This document shows positions 50,801 to 58,781 of a DNA stretch of 64,000 bases, piece after piece. This DNA is from Candidatus Zixiibacteriota bacterium (GTDB lineage Bacteria; Zixibacteria; MSB-5A5; GN15; FEB-12): positions 124,001 to 188,000 of the forward strand of contig JBFLZR010000006.1 in NCBI GenBank assembly GCA_040756055.1, given 5' to 3'. The position numbers and the translations under genes are program-made. Positions within the stretch are counted from its first letter, which is position 1, and the number at the start of each line of letters is the position of its first letter. The notes beneath the pieces are model-generated. The model saw only the letters and a list, made by a program, of their open reading frames with translations. It was not told where the DNA came from and searched no databases.

Positions 50801-50999
50801 AATTTCGGATACGGGTCCAGGCATAGAGCCCCGCATACAGGAGAAGATATTCAGCCCGTTTTTCAGTACGAAACCGGGTACCGGCAGTGGTCTGGGGTTG
50901 GCCATTTGCAGAAGAATTGTCGATATATACAATGGTGAGATATCGGTGGTGTCCAATCTTGACAAGGGCGCTACTTTCAGTATATTATTGAGAACATAG
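47826..50999 (+). CDS. Membrane-associated sensor histidine kinase with six PAS domains
   Basis: A 1,057-residue protein. ATG 47826 is preferred to TTG 47823. One transmembrane helix is clear (EILAAAFLAAVGLLIVNHY, residues about 52-70). Six PAS/PAC units follow, beginning ARFRVLAERSMVGISVVQDG, DLNQIFNSAAPLYVVRSD, RARTIYKSVPIPTYIWQW, RFREMAEKAPVGIYLINESG, RFRALAEQSPVGVFVLNGD and NFRTLAETSAASIIIYDLD. The second has a CHDVWGGAICETSHCP segment. The kinase core has the H-box GGVAHEIYNALFP and the ATP-binding boxes NIIYNAVDAL, ISDTGPGIEP, FSPFFSTKPGTGSGLGLAICRRI. The ligand is unknown. The response regulator gene follows 33 bases later; they form a two-component system. Confidence 0.92.
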   Translation: MVIDLITLFNSGVRFVSKPLLIIVAPTKTEHVSSWEGVITYLRDLSYAYHDEILAAAFLAAVGLLIVNHYRVKGRQALRESEARFRVLAERSMVGISVVQDGVCRYINPKLCEMLGYTESEIVDRLGPLDFAHPEERESLRRKMSERLKGTLAYANYELRILTKKGEERVVDVYGSRMIYRGRAAIMATLLDITERKRTEVALKEAHSDLNQIFNSAAPLYVVRSDRTILRVNDTYCSYLGVRPGEIVGEKCHDVWGGAICETSHCPLAVVLAGEEYCSYEREYIHQDGRISILSATALPYRGLDGSVQGVIASFADITELKHREEALRQSEERARTIYKSVPIPTYIWQWVDDEFVLKDYNDAAFELTHGKIPELLEIKFRELHPGHEDWRDDMLRCLREKTSKKYEEPVEHTLRSTSQRLFLSVSIAYVPPDYVMVHTEDVTERAQAEEALRQSERRFREMAEKAPVGIYLINESGVAYTNPAVEEMIGYSVKEIMSHPNPVELVHPEDRHIAAGNLAAFLSGAGGVVKYEVRLMGKSGNIKNLEISSSATIYQGRPMIIGTVVDITERKLAENSLKESEDRFRALAEQSPVGVFVLNGDKFEYVNPKVAQILGYTAEELQAMPSSHGHIHPEDRPAAVDLLKHIITSDVQTMSTSFRVITKNKEIRHVEAQLSKMSYQQMPGLVGTIFDVTDRILAEEALQESEKNFRTLAETSAASIIIYDLDRVVYSNPATSVITEYSAEELSGIRAWELAQAEYREVLRQKAVDRLSGTDTGFDSYEIPIITKSGKQGWVLYTGGLIQYNGKPAVLGTAIDITERKRAEAGLMAAQQERYDQVKQIAGGVAHEIYNALFPASSTLDKLRERLTLKATDDNGRDLKLVGLAETSVSRAIEMTELVTQFSRLDHERDIHMLELKSLITELILDRDKIERLGITVNIDIADDIYIRMNRIHAHSLFRNIIYNAVDALEDVSQRRIDVIARRDGDEIRVEISDTGPGIEPRIQEKIFSPFFSTKPGTGSGLGLAICRRIVDIYNGEISVVSNLDKGATFSILLRT

Positions 51000-51032
51000 C
51001 TTACAAGGTCTTTTTTGAATTATAAGGCAGCG

Positions 51033-52385
51033 ATGGATAAACCGGGCAGAATTCTCGTGGTCGATGACGACCCGCTCGTCCTGGAAGCATTGGATCAGAC
51101 TTTTTCCGATGAGTATCAGGTCGTTACAGCCTCCTCCGCAAACGAGGCCATACAAATCATTACGTCCGATGGCGCAATTGAGACGGTTGTGCTGGATATA
51201 AAAATGGCGAAGATGGATGGTCTTCAGGCCGCCTCGAAAATCAAAGAGATCGACCCGGAACTTCCCATCATTTTCCATACCGGTTATCCGGGCGACTACT
51301 CCGAGGACGATATCGAAAAAGGGCATCGCCCCTTTGACTACGTTGGCAAGAATGAGCGACCTTTCCGGCTGAAGCGTGCGGTTAAGAATGCTATCAGCTT
51401 CTATCGACTAAAGAGCGGCCATTCGGACCTGGTGGCCATCGCTCGCGACGATTATGGTATGGTTGGCAGGTCAGCGGCGATGCTTGATGTGTTCCGCACC
51501 ATCGAGAAAATAGGTCCGACCGATAATAAGGTCATGATCCTGGGGCCTACCGGCACCGGCAAAGAGCTCGTCGCCAGGGCCATTCACAGAAAAAGCAAGC
51601 GAGCTGAAAACCCGCTGGCCATATTCAACTGCAATCACAAGGCCCCTGATCTTGTCGAGTCAGAGTTGTTTGGCCATCTGCGAGGCTCGTTTACGGGCGC
51701 TGTCGCCGATAGAATCGGGATGTTCGAATTTGCCGACAACGGCACCGTCTTCCTCGATGAAATCGGTGACCTCGACATCACGACCCAGGCAAAAATCCTC
51801 CGGGTGTTGGAAACGGGGGAGATGCAGCGAATAGGCTCGCCGCAGGTAGTGAAGGTCGATGTCAGGCTGATTTGCGCTACGCACCATGATCTACCCACCC
51901 GTGTGATGGAGAAAACCTTTAGGGAAGACCTGTATTATCGTCTCAAGGGAGTTACTATCAAGCTGCCTGCCCTGAAAGAACGCCGCGAAGACATCCCGGA
52001 GCTCATCGACTTTTTCTCGAAGCGGTACTGTCGGCGCATTGGCAGTGGCCTCAAAATCTTCGAACCATCGGCAAGGGATTTCCTCATTGAGTACGATTGG
52101 CCCGGTAATGTCCGACAGCTACTCGACACCATTCAATCGCTTATCGACCTCTCCGCCTCTTATTATATCACCAGGAAGGAAGTTGAGCGGTATCTGGCGG
52201 CGATTGACCAGCGCGGCAGTTTCGGTGGAAGTCTGACCGATAGCGTCAGGGAATTCAAACGGACATTGATTCTCAAGACTCTCGATCGCAATAAGCAAAA
52301 TATCAGCGCCGCCGCCCGCGAACTCTCCATGGACCCGTCAAATCTCCGGAAGCTGATGAAAGACCTTCAGATTCAATTAGGTTGA
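51033..52385 (+). CDS. Sigma54-dependent response regulator, NtrC family
   Basis: A 450-residue protein; ATG 51033 preferred over TTG 51015. The receiver domain has RILVVDDDPLVLEALDQ and the phosphoaccepting Asp in VVLDIKMAKMDG. The AAA+ domain has GPTGTGKELVARAIH (Walker A), HLRGSFTGAVADRIGMFEFADNGTVFLDEIGDL with the GSFTGA loop, a variant of GAFTGA, and the arginine-finger region FREDLYYRLKG. The C-terminus has a Fis-like helix-turn-helix (LKTLDRNKQNISAAARELSMDPSNLRKLMKDL). It activates sigma54 promoters on phosphorylation by the adjacent kinase. A possible sigma54 promoter lies 124 bases after the gene (52509-52523). Confidence 0.93.
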   Translation: MDKPGRILVVDDDPLVLEALDQTFSDEYQVVTASSANEAIQIITSDGAIETVVLDIKMAKMDGLQAASKIKEIDPELPIIFHTGYPGDYSEDDIEKGHRPFDYVGKNERPFRLKRAVKNAISFYRLKSGHSDLVAIARDDYGMVGRSAAMLDVFRTIEKIGPTDNKVMILGPTGTGKELVARAIHRKSKRAENPLAIFNCNHKAPDLVESELFGHLRGSFTGAVADRIGMFEFADNGTVFLDEIGDLDITTQAKILRVLETGEMQRIGSPQVVKVDVRLICATHHDLPTRVMEKTFREDLYYRLKGVTIKLPALKERREDIPELIDFFSKRYCRRIGSGLKIFEPSARDFLIEYDWPGNVRQLLDTIQSLIDLSASYYITRKEVERYLAAIDQRGSFGGSLTDSVREFKRTLILKTLDRNKQNISAAARELSMDPSNLRKLMKDLQIQLG

Positions 52386-52508
52386 TTTTACCCGACAAAA
52401 ACTTCGTTTTTTTGGTGATTTATACCTGTCGCTAATTTATGACTGTTTTGTGGTTTCGATAAGTGCTGCTGCGACAACGTCTTGCGTATCTCACGAGAAC
52501 CTCTCTGT

Positions 52509-52523
52509 TGGCATGGTATTTGT
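52509..52523 (+). promoter_or_regulatory. Possible sigma54 promoter
   Basis: TGGCATGGTATTTGT compares with TGGCACG-N4-TTGC: the GG at -24 is present, while the -12 GC is GT here. It stands 124 bases after the sigma54 response-regulator gene and 390 bases before hypA. The interval 52386-52895 has no convincing protein gene. Confidence 0.3.
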
Positions 52524-52534
52524 TTATATCTGTA

Positions 52535-52778
52535 AGTGGGTGGACCGCAAAACAACAGGTACCAAAGCGGCTTTGTCTGGTTTGGTCTATGGGATAGCAG
52601 AGAAGACGAGAGGCAGTCAGCAACTTTTGGCTTGAAAATGAGGATGCTTTTAGAATAAGCGCTTAGAAATTATAAAGGTTTCGGAGACAGGGGGACTGAC
52701 AGAGACCCTGCTTACTTTATTCATCCTGTGCAAAAAATGCCTAGTGGAGATCGTGCTCACTCCATTAGGTATTTTTTT
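52535..52778 (+). ncRNA. Possible small RNA between regulator and hyp genes
   Basis: If the sigma54-like promoter at 52509 is real, transcription to the strong terminator at 52737-52778 would yield an RNA of about 240 bases. Small hairpins such as CAGGG/CCCTG around 52688-52710 lie in it. No known RNA family is recognised; a short unrecognised ORF could be read there as well. This is a hypothesis. Confidence 0.22.
52737..52778 (+). terminator. Strong intrinsic terminator upstream of hypA
   Basis: ATGCCTAGTGGAG (52737-52749) pairs with CTCCATTAGGTAT (52760-52772) using two G-T pairs and a ten-base loop, followed by T7. A run of A residues precedes it, so it may work in both directions. It ends the kinase/regulator transcript or a small RNA, and means that the hyp operon has its own promoter after 52780. 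Confidence 0.9.
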
Positions 52779-52895
52779 ATCGATAGCGGTGATTCGCCTT
52801 CCGCCCGCATTCAAACCTCCTACATAATTAAGATTGAACCGCGAGCCATTTCTACATAGTATTGATTAGTCCAATAACCCTTTGGAGAGAAACGC

Positions 52896-53243
52896 GTGCA
52901 CGAACTCGCTATTGCCAACTCGATTGTCAACACAGTGCTCAAACAGGTTGAAAAGCAGAACCTGGGTCGTGTTAATGCCGTGGGATTGAGAATAGGAGCG
53001 CTGTCCGATGTTGTTCCGGAAGCCTTGGAATTCGGATTTTCGGCTATTATCGCCGGTACTGCGCTGGAAGGTGCCAGGCTGAAGATAGAGAACGTACCGG
53101 TTCTGGCGACATGCACTGATTGTGCCGCGACATTCGGAGTCAAAGAACTTGTTTTCGCATGTCCGGAGTGTCGATCAAGAAACGTGGAGTTGGAACAAGG
53201 TCAGGAACTGGATATTGTATATATCGAAGTTGAAACCCGGTAG
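52896..53243 (+). CDS. hypA: Hydrogenase nickel-insertion protein HypA
   Basis: A 115-residue protein with GTG start and TGGAGAG upstream. MHELAIANSIV at the N-terminus holds the nickel-binding His2. The zinc-binding part is CTDCAATFGVKELVFACPECRSRN with two CXXC pairs. HypA takes nickel to [NiFe] hydrogenase large subunits with HypB. First gene of a hypABFCDE-like order. The promoter is expected in 52780-52880 but no good match is visible. Confidence 0.95.
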   Translation: MHELAIANSIVNTVLKQVEKQNLGRVNAVGLRIGALSDVVPEALEFGFSAIIAGTALEGARLKIENVPVLATCTDCAATFGVKELVFACPECRSRNVELEQGQELDIVYIEVETR

Positions 53244-53274
53244 GGGCATCGACTTTTTGCTGGAGAGAGAACCG

Positions 53275-53940
53275 ATGACAGAGAAAATAACAATTGAGAC
53301 AAAAGTCCTTTCGGAAAACGACAGGATTGCCGCCGAAATTAGACAGAAACTTACGGAAAAAAGGATCCTGACACTTAACCTGGTCAGTTCACCCGGTTCC
53401 GGAAAAACGACTTTACTCGAAAGAACTATCGAGGCGCTCAATGACCGGATAGGTATCGCGCTCGTGGCGGGCGATGTCCAGACTGAGAACGATGCGGCCA
53501 GGCTCGTAAGAGCCGGGGGGAAAATGGTACGTCCCATCGTCACCGGCGGGGCCTGTCATCTCGATGCTCGGATGGTGGCGAAAGCACTCGAAGAAATCGA
53601 CCTGGCCCAAACAGACCTTCTGTTTATCGAAAACGTCGGTAATCTGGTGTGCCCCTCGAGCTATGACCTGGGAGAAGACATGAAAGTGGTGCTGATAAGT
53701 ACCACCGAAGGCGATGACAAGCCTCTGAAATATCCCGGTATGTTTCGTCGGTCATCGGTGATGGTCGTCAATAAAACTGATCTGATAGGAAGCTCTGATT
53801 TCAATATCGATGTTGTCAGGAAGAACGCCCTGCAGATAAACGGTAAACTTATGATTTTTGAGACATCTTGCCGCACGGGTGAGGGACTCGAAGAATGGTT
53901 TGAGTGGCTGGTGAGTGAAGTAGCGGCGAGAAAGGGTTAG
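53275..53940 (+). CDS. hypB: Hydrogenase nickel GTPase HypB
   Basis: A 221-residue GTPase; ATG 53275 with GGAGAGAG before it. P-loop NLVSSPGSGKTTLLERT, GDVQTENDAARL, the metal-binding GGACHLDARMVAKAL, LLFIENVGNLVCP and the G4 VVNKTDL are intact. The N-terminal histidine-rich store and the CXXCGC motif found in some HypB are absent. It uses GTP to drive nickel insertion with HypA. Confidence 0.95.
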   Translation: MTEKITIETKVLSENDRIAAEIRQKLTEKRILTLNLVSSPGSGKTTLLERTIEALNDRIGIALVAGDVQTENDAARLVRAGGKMVRPIVTGGACHLDARMVAKALEEIDLAQTDLLFIENVGNLVCPSSYDLGEDMKVVLISTTEGDDKPLKYPGMFRRSSVMVVNKTDLIGSSDFNIDVVRKNALQINGKLMIFETSCRTGEGLEEWFEWLVSEVAARKG

Positions 53941-53961
53941 TCCCAAGCCGGGTGTCTATCC

Positions 53962-56283
53962 ATGTCTGAAGAACACCACGTCAGAAACACCGAGCATGGC
54001 GAGAGATGCCGCCGCCGAATCCGAGTAAACGGGATAGTACAGGGCGTTGGTTTCAGGCCATTCGTGTATAACCTTGCGCGCGAGATTGGCCTGGCCGGCT
54101 TTGTGGCCAATGATACCGAAGGGGTCATAATCGAGCTGGAGGGCGCCCGGGAAGAAATAGACATCTTCATCCTGAGACTTCGTGAAAACCCTCCGCCGTT
54201 GTCTCATGTGGTTGGCTTTGACTCGAGCGAGGTGACCGTTAAAGGGGATACCGAGTTTACAATCAGTCGCAGCCAGCGGCAGCAGCTTGCCTCGACTCTT
54301 ATATCTCCGGACATAGCCGTCTGCCACGACTGTCTGAGGGAACTCTTTGACCCCAATGACCGTCGCTATTTATATCCTTTCATAAATTGCACCAACTGCG
54401 GCCCGCGTTATACCATTGTCGAAGGTATTCCTTACGATCGTCCGCTGACATCGATGAAGCGTTTTCCGATGTGTCCGGATTGCGACAGAGAATACCATGA
54501 TCCATCCGATCGCCGTTTCCATGCTCAGCCCAACGCCTGCCCGGTTTGCGGTCCGAAGCTCTTCCTGCGTGACTCGAACGGTGAGGTACATACGTCTGAC
54601 CCGATAGCATCCGTGGTTGAACAACTCAAGCAAGGGAAGGTTGTCGCCGTTCGCGGCGTTGGTGGGTTTCATCTGGCGGTGGATGCACACGATGAAAGGG
54701 CTATCGAGCGTCTTCGGAATCGCAAGGGGAGAGCCGAGAAACCGTTTGCTATGATGGCGCCGGATATTGAAAATATCCGCCGTTACTGCTCTGTGTCTGA
54801 CGACGAACTGGAACTTCTGACACACCACACCCGGCCGATTGTTCTGCTCAAAAAGCTCGAAGACTGTAGTCTTCCTGATTCCGTTGCCCCCAACAATAAA
54901 TATTTGGGGTTTATGCTGCCCTACAGTCCGCATCAGTATCTTCTCCTAAGGGACAATTTTGACGTCCTGGTGATGACAAGCGCGAATCTTGCGGAGGAGC
55001 CGATAGCTATCGGCAATGATGAGGTGATGGAGCGACTGAACGGTATCGCCGATTTATTCTTGCTTCACGATCGAGAGATAATCCAACGTTGCGACGATTC
55101 CATAGCCACCGTCACAGGCGGGTACACGCACATTATTCGACGGGCGCGCGGGTTCGTGCCGGCCCCGGTGTTTGTCGGCGAGAAAACATCTCGCAACATT
55201 CTGGCGTGCGGCGGAGAATTGAAAAATACCATAGCGCTCTCACGGGGAGATCAGGTTTTCTTAAGCCAGCATATCGGCGATCTCGATAGTCCGGCGGCGT
55301 TCAAGTTTTTCGAGGATTCGATTGAACATCTGGGGAGAATACTGGAGATAACACCTCAGGCGATCGCGTATGATTTACATCCCGAGTACCTGTCCACCAA
55401 GTGGGCTATTCGGCAGTCGCTACCTTCGGTGGCGGTGCAGCACCACCACGCGCATCTTGCCGCGGTGATGGCTGATAACGGGGCGAGTGAGCCGACGATA
55501 GGGATCATACTGGATGGCACGGGGTACGGGACCGATGGTACCATTTGGGGCGGAGAGGTTCTTATCGGTGATGCTGCCGGGTTCGAACGGCATGCCTGGC
55601 TCGAGACGGTAGCAATGCCCGGCGGAACCGCGGCTGTCAGGCAGCCATGGAGGATGGCGATAAGCTATCTTTATCATATCTATGGCTCCGGGCTGCTCGA
55701 TCTGCGACTGCCAATTCTCGGAAGTGTTGACCGCAAGACAATTGAAATAATTCTACAGATGATTGATAAAAAGGTCAACAGCCCGGCAACATCGAGCTGC
55801 GGAAGGCTTTTCGATGGTGTCTCGGCGTTGCTCGGCATTCGCGGCGAGGTCAGTTTCGAAGCGCAGGCGGCTATTGAGCTGGAAATGGCTTCCTGCCGTG
55901 ATTACCAGCCGCCGTCAATGCGGTTTGAGTCTGCGACAGCTTCCGGGGCGCTCCCCTGGGGAGAGATCGTGCAGGCAATAATCGCCGGGCTGTCGCGGGG
56001 TGACGATGTAGCGAAGCTGGCCGGGGAGTTTCAGGTCAATCTGGCCGAATTGTTTGTATCAGCTGCCCAAAACGCGAGGGGAAAATCAGCAATAAATCGA
56101 GTAGGTTTAAGTGGCGGTGTCTATCAAAACAGGTATTTTTCGGAATATCTGGTCAGGCGGCTGGCCGACGAGAAGTTCGATATCCTCCGCCACCGTCAGG
56201 TACCTACCAATGACGGTGGCCTGGCGTTGGGACAGGTTGTTGCCTCGGACGCCATGTTGCGGCGGGGCAACGAGGCGAAATGA
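53962..56283 (+). CDS. hypF: Carbamoyltransferase HypF
   Basis: A 773-residue maturation enzyme. In order: acylphosphatase domain (RRIRVNGIVQGVGFRPFVYNLAREIGLAGFVANDTEGVIIELEG, about residues 18-100), two zinc fingers (CHDCLRELFDPNDRRYLYPFINCTNCGPR and CPDCDREYHDPSDRRFHAQPNACPVCGP), a YrdC domain from about 210 (GKVVAVRGVGGFHLAVDA, KGRAEKPFAMMA) and a Kae1-like domain (VQHHHAHLAAVMADNG, GIILDGTGYGTDGTIWGGEVLIGD, VGLSGGVYQNRYFSEYL). HypF makes the carbamoyl adenylate from which HypE forms the CN ligands of the active-site iron. 22 bases after hypB and 19 before hypC. Confidence 0.95.
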   Translation: MSEEHHVRNTEHGERCRRRIRVNGIVQGVGFRPFVYNLAREIGLAGFVANDTEGVIIELEGAREEIDIFILRLRENPPPLSHVVGFDSSEVTVKGDTEFTISRSQRQQLASTLISPDIAVCHDCLRELFDPNDRRYLYPFINCTNCGPRYTIVEGIPYDRPLTSMKRFPMCPDCDREYHDPSDRRFHAQPNACPVCGPKLFLRDSNGEVHTSDPIASVVEQLKQGKVVAVRGVGGFHLAVDAHDERAIERLRNRKGRAEKPFAMMAPDIENIRRYCSVSDDELELLTHHTRPIVLLKKLEDCSLPDSVAPNNKYLGFMLPYSPHQYLLLRDNFDVLVMTSANLAEEPIAIGNDEVMERLNGIADLFLLHDREIIQRCDDSIATVTGGYTHIIRRARGFVPAPVFVGEKTSRNILACGGELKNTIALSRGDQVFLSQHIGDLDSPAAFKFFEDSIEHLGRILEITPQAIAYDLHPEYLSTKWAIRQSLPSVAVQHHHAHLAAVMADNGASEPTIGIILDGTGYGTDGTIWGGEVLIGDAAGFERHAWLETVAMPGGTAAVRQPWRMAISYLYHIYGSGLLDLRLPILGSVDRKTIEIILQMIDKKVNSPATSSCGRLFDGVSALLGIRGEVSFEAQAAIELEMASCRDYQPPSMRFESATASGALPWGEIVQAIIAGLSRGDDVAKLAGEFQVNLAELFVSAAQNARGKSAINRVGLSGGVYQNRYFSEYLVRRLADEKFDILRHRQVPTNDGGLALGQVVASDAMLRRGNEAK

Positions 56284-56301
56284 AGAAAGGATGCGCTCAA
56301 C

Positions 56302-56592
56302 ATGTGTTTGGCGATACCGGGGAAAGTAGTCGAAATAACCGAAGAAAACGGCGTGCAAATGGGGCGAATTGACTATGCCGGTACGGTCAATACCGCGTGC
56401 CTGGCGTATGTGCCGGAAGTGAAAGTGGGTCAGTATGTGATCGTGCATGCCGGTTTCGCGCTGAGTGTTATCGATGAGCAGGAAGCGGCCAGGACGCTGG
56501 CGCTTTTCGATGAGATGGTTCAGAAGGCCGCCGAAGAGGGTCAGGATGTTTTCGGTATGCCTCTTGATGAGCAGGGTGGGGATAAAGAATGA
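56302..56592 (+). CDS. hypC: Hydrogenase assembly chaperone HypC
   Basis: A 96-residue protein starting [12 protein letters not shown] with the essential Cys2, and with the typical small beta-barrel pattern ([43 protein letters not shown]). Slightly long at the C-terminus. It carries iron with HypD and docks on the hydrogenase large subunit. It overlaps hypD by four bases (ATGA). Confidence 0.95.
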   Translation: MCLAIPGKVVEITEENGVQMGRIDYAGTVNTACLAYVPEVKVGQYVIVHAGFALSVIDEQEAARTLALFDEMVQKAAEEGQDVFGMPLDEQGGDKE

Positions 56593-57698
56593 AGTATCTC
56601 GATGAGTTTCGAGATCCAAAGATAGCCCGCAAGTTGCTTGATGAGATAACGGCAGCTATAACCAAACCGTGGGTGATAATGGAAGTATGTGGCGGACAGA
56701 CTCACGCCATAATCAGAAACGGCATTGATCAGCTTCTCCCTCAGGAGATTGAACTGGTACACGGTCCCGGATGTCCTGTCTGTGTGACACCGCTGGAGAT
56801 GATAGACAAGGCGCTGGATATTGCCTCGCGTCCAAACGTAATCTTTACTTCGTTCGGCGATATGCTTCGTGTCCCCGGATCAAAGAAAGACCTCTTTGTG
56901 GTCAAGTCGGAGGGCGGCGATGTCCGCATGGTGTACTCGCCGCTCGATGCTGTTAAAATCGCCAGGAAAAACCCCGACAAGCAGGTGGTCTTTTTTGCCG
57001 TCGGTTTCGAAACGACCGCGCCCCTGACTGCCATGGCGGTGTGGCAGGCTCACCAGCAAAATATCGACAACTTCTCAATGCTCGTGTCTCATGTTTTGGT
57101 GCCACCGGCTATGGAGGCCCTTTTAGGCTCGCCGGACAACAGGGTTCAGGCTTTTCTGGCTGCGGGGCATGTTTGTACGGTGATGGGGTGGGAGGAATAT
57201 GTTCCGATCGCTCAGAAGCACAAGGTTCCGATAGTGGTCACCGGTTTCGAACCGGTGGATATACTCGAAGGAATCCTGATGGCTGTCAGGCAGCTTGAAG
57301 ATGGGCGGGCGGAAGTAGAAAATCAATACGCCAGAGTAGTCAAACGCGAGGGGAACCGCCCGGCAATCGAAGTCATCAGAAAAGTTTTTCAAGTTACGGA
57401 TAGAAAGTGGCGGGGGATAGGTGAGTTCCCCAGAAGTGGATTCGCTTTAAGATCCGAGTTCGAGAAATATGATGCTGAGAAGCGGTTCGCGCTTGGGGAT
57501 ATTTCTGTAGAAGAGCCGCCCGAGTGTATCAGCGGACTGATTCTGCAGGGACTAAAGAAACCATACGAATGTGGTGAGTTCGGCAGGCGATGTACACCTC
57601 AAACCCCTCTGGGTGCCACGATGGTGTCCTCCGAGGGAGCCTGCGCGGCATACTTTGCTTATCATCGCCAGAAAGACGATAGTGTGGAGAAGAATTAG
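56589..57698 (+). CDS. hypD: Hydrogenase iron-site assembly protein HypD
   Basis: A 369-residue protein with a 4Fe-4S cluster. [20 protein letters not shown] (Cys near residue 34), [42 protein letters not shown] and [29 protein letters not shown] match the family. HypD with HypC assembles Fe(CN)2CO. The stop is three bases before hypE. Confidence 0.95.
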   Translation: MKYLDEFRDPKIARKLLDEITAAITKPWVIMEVCGGQTHAIIRNGIDQLLPQEIELVHGPGCPVCVTPLEMIDKALDIASRPNVIFTSFGDMLRVPGSKKDLFVVKSEGGDVRMVYSPLDAVKIARKNPDKQVVFFAVGFETTAPLTAMAVWQAHQQNIDNFSMLVSHVLVPPAMEALLGSPDNRVQAFLAAGHVCTVMGWEEYVPIAQKHKVPIVVTGFEPVDILEGILMAVRQLEDGRAEVENQYARVVKREGNRPAIEVIRKVFQVTDRKWRGIGEFPRSGFALRSEFEKYDAEKRFALGDISVEEPPECISGLILQGLKKPYECGEFGRRCTPQTPLGATMVSSEGACAAYFAYHRQKDDSVEKN

Positions 57699-57701
57699 GA
57701 A

Positions 57702-58757
57702 ATGGGTAAGACGATTAAGCCTGAAGATCTCAAGTGTCCGCTGCCGATAACAGGGCACGACACGATACAACTCAGCCATGGAAGCGGCGGAAGGATGAGC
57801 AACGAGTTGATAAGCAAGTTGTTCGTGTGGGCGTTCGACAATCCGGCGCTCCGCAAGCAGGATGATCAGGCGGTGGTCGAGGTCAACGGTCTCAAGCTGT
57901 CATTCACGACCGATTCGTTTGTGGTTGATCCCATATTCTTTCCCGGAGGTGACATCGGCGACCTGGCGGTGAATGGGACTGTCAATGATATCTGTATGAA
58001 CGGGGCGACGCCTCTTTATCTGAGCGCCGGGTTTATAATAGAAGAGGGTTTTCCTTTGAAGGACCTTCAGGCCATAGTGATTTCCATGAAAAGGGCAGCG
58101 TCTGAGGCCGGAGTGCAGATAGTCACGGGTGACACGAAAGTCGTCAACAAGGGGAAAGGGGATAAGATTTTTATCAATACCGCCGGCATCGGTCTGATTG
58201 AACATGGTTATGATATTTCGTCGAGCAACCTCAAAGCAGGCGATGCGATAATACTCAGCGGGACCATTGCCGATCACGGCATTGCTGTTATGTCGAAGCG
58301 CGAGAATCTCTCGTTTGAGACGCCCATCACTAGCGACACAGCGTCATTGAATCGACTGGTGGCTGAGATTGTCAGGGTGGGTGGGGTCCACGCCATGCGC
58401 GACCCGACTCGTGGAGGTGTGGCAGCAACGCTGAACGAGTTTGCGATGGCCTCTCATGTCGGTATCCGCATACACGAGGACAGGATTCCGGTCAAGCCTG
58501 CGGTGGCTGGTGCTTGTGAGATTCTTGGGTTGGATCCGCTCTATGTTGCCAACGAGGGAAAGCTCGTTGCAGTTGTATCGCCGGATAAGGCAGAGGCGGT
58601 TTTGGCGGCCATGAAAAAGCATTCCCTGGGAGTGGATGCTGTAATCATTGGCGAAGTTGTCTCAGGGCAGTCCGGAATGGTGTCTATGACAACTCGCATC
58701 GGCGGGCAACGAATTGTCGATATGCCCGTCGGTGAGCAGCTTCCGAGGATATGTTAG
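57702..58757 (+). CDS. hypE: Hydrogenase maturation protein HypE
   Basis: A 351-residue ATP-dependent dehydratase of the PurM/AIR synthetase fold. LSHGSGGRMSNELISKLFV, FTTDSFVVDPIFFPGGDIGDLAVNGTVNDICMNGATPLYLS and RDPTRGGVAATLNEFA are present. The C-terminus is PRIC, ending with the cysteine that is thiocarbamoylated and dehydrated to the cyanide donor. It is the last hyp gene. No hydrogenase structural subunits are in the window. Confidence 0.95.
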   Translation: MGKTIKPEDLKCPLPITGHDTIQLSHGSGGRMSNELISKLFVWAFDNPALRKQDDQAVVEVNGLKLSFTTDSFVVDPIFFPGGDIGDLAVNGTVNDICMNGATPLYLSAGFIIEEGFPLKDLQAIVISMKRAASEAGVQIVTGDTKVVNKGKGDKIFINTAGIGLIEHGYDISSSNLKAGDAIILSGTIADHGIAVMSKRENLSFETPITSDTASLNRLVAEIVRVGGVHAMRDPTRGGVAATLNEFAMASHVGIRIHEDRIPVKPAVAGACEILGLDPLYVANEGKLVAVVSPDKAEAVLAAMKKHSLGVDAVIIGEVVSGQSGMVSMTTRIGGQRIVDMPVGEQLPRIC

Positions 58758-58781
58758 CTCGATATCAGGCTACCCGTTTGG

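Noticed and set aside
52450-52635. 61-codon plus-strand frame after the response regulator
   Set aside because: No ribosome binding site, no family similarity seen, and it overlaps the possible sigma54 promoter; treated as noncoding.
52660-52720. Possible riboswitch-like hairpins before the terminator
   Set aside because: Only a short CAGGG/CCCTG pairing is visible; the conserved core of c-di-GMP or other known riboswitch classes is not present.
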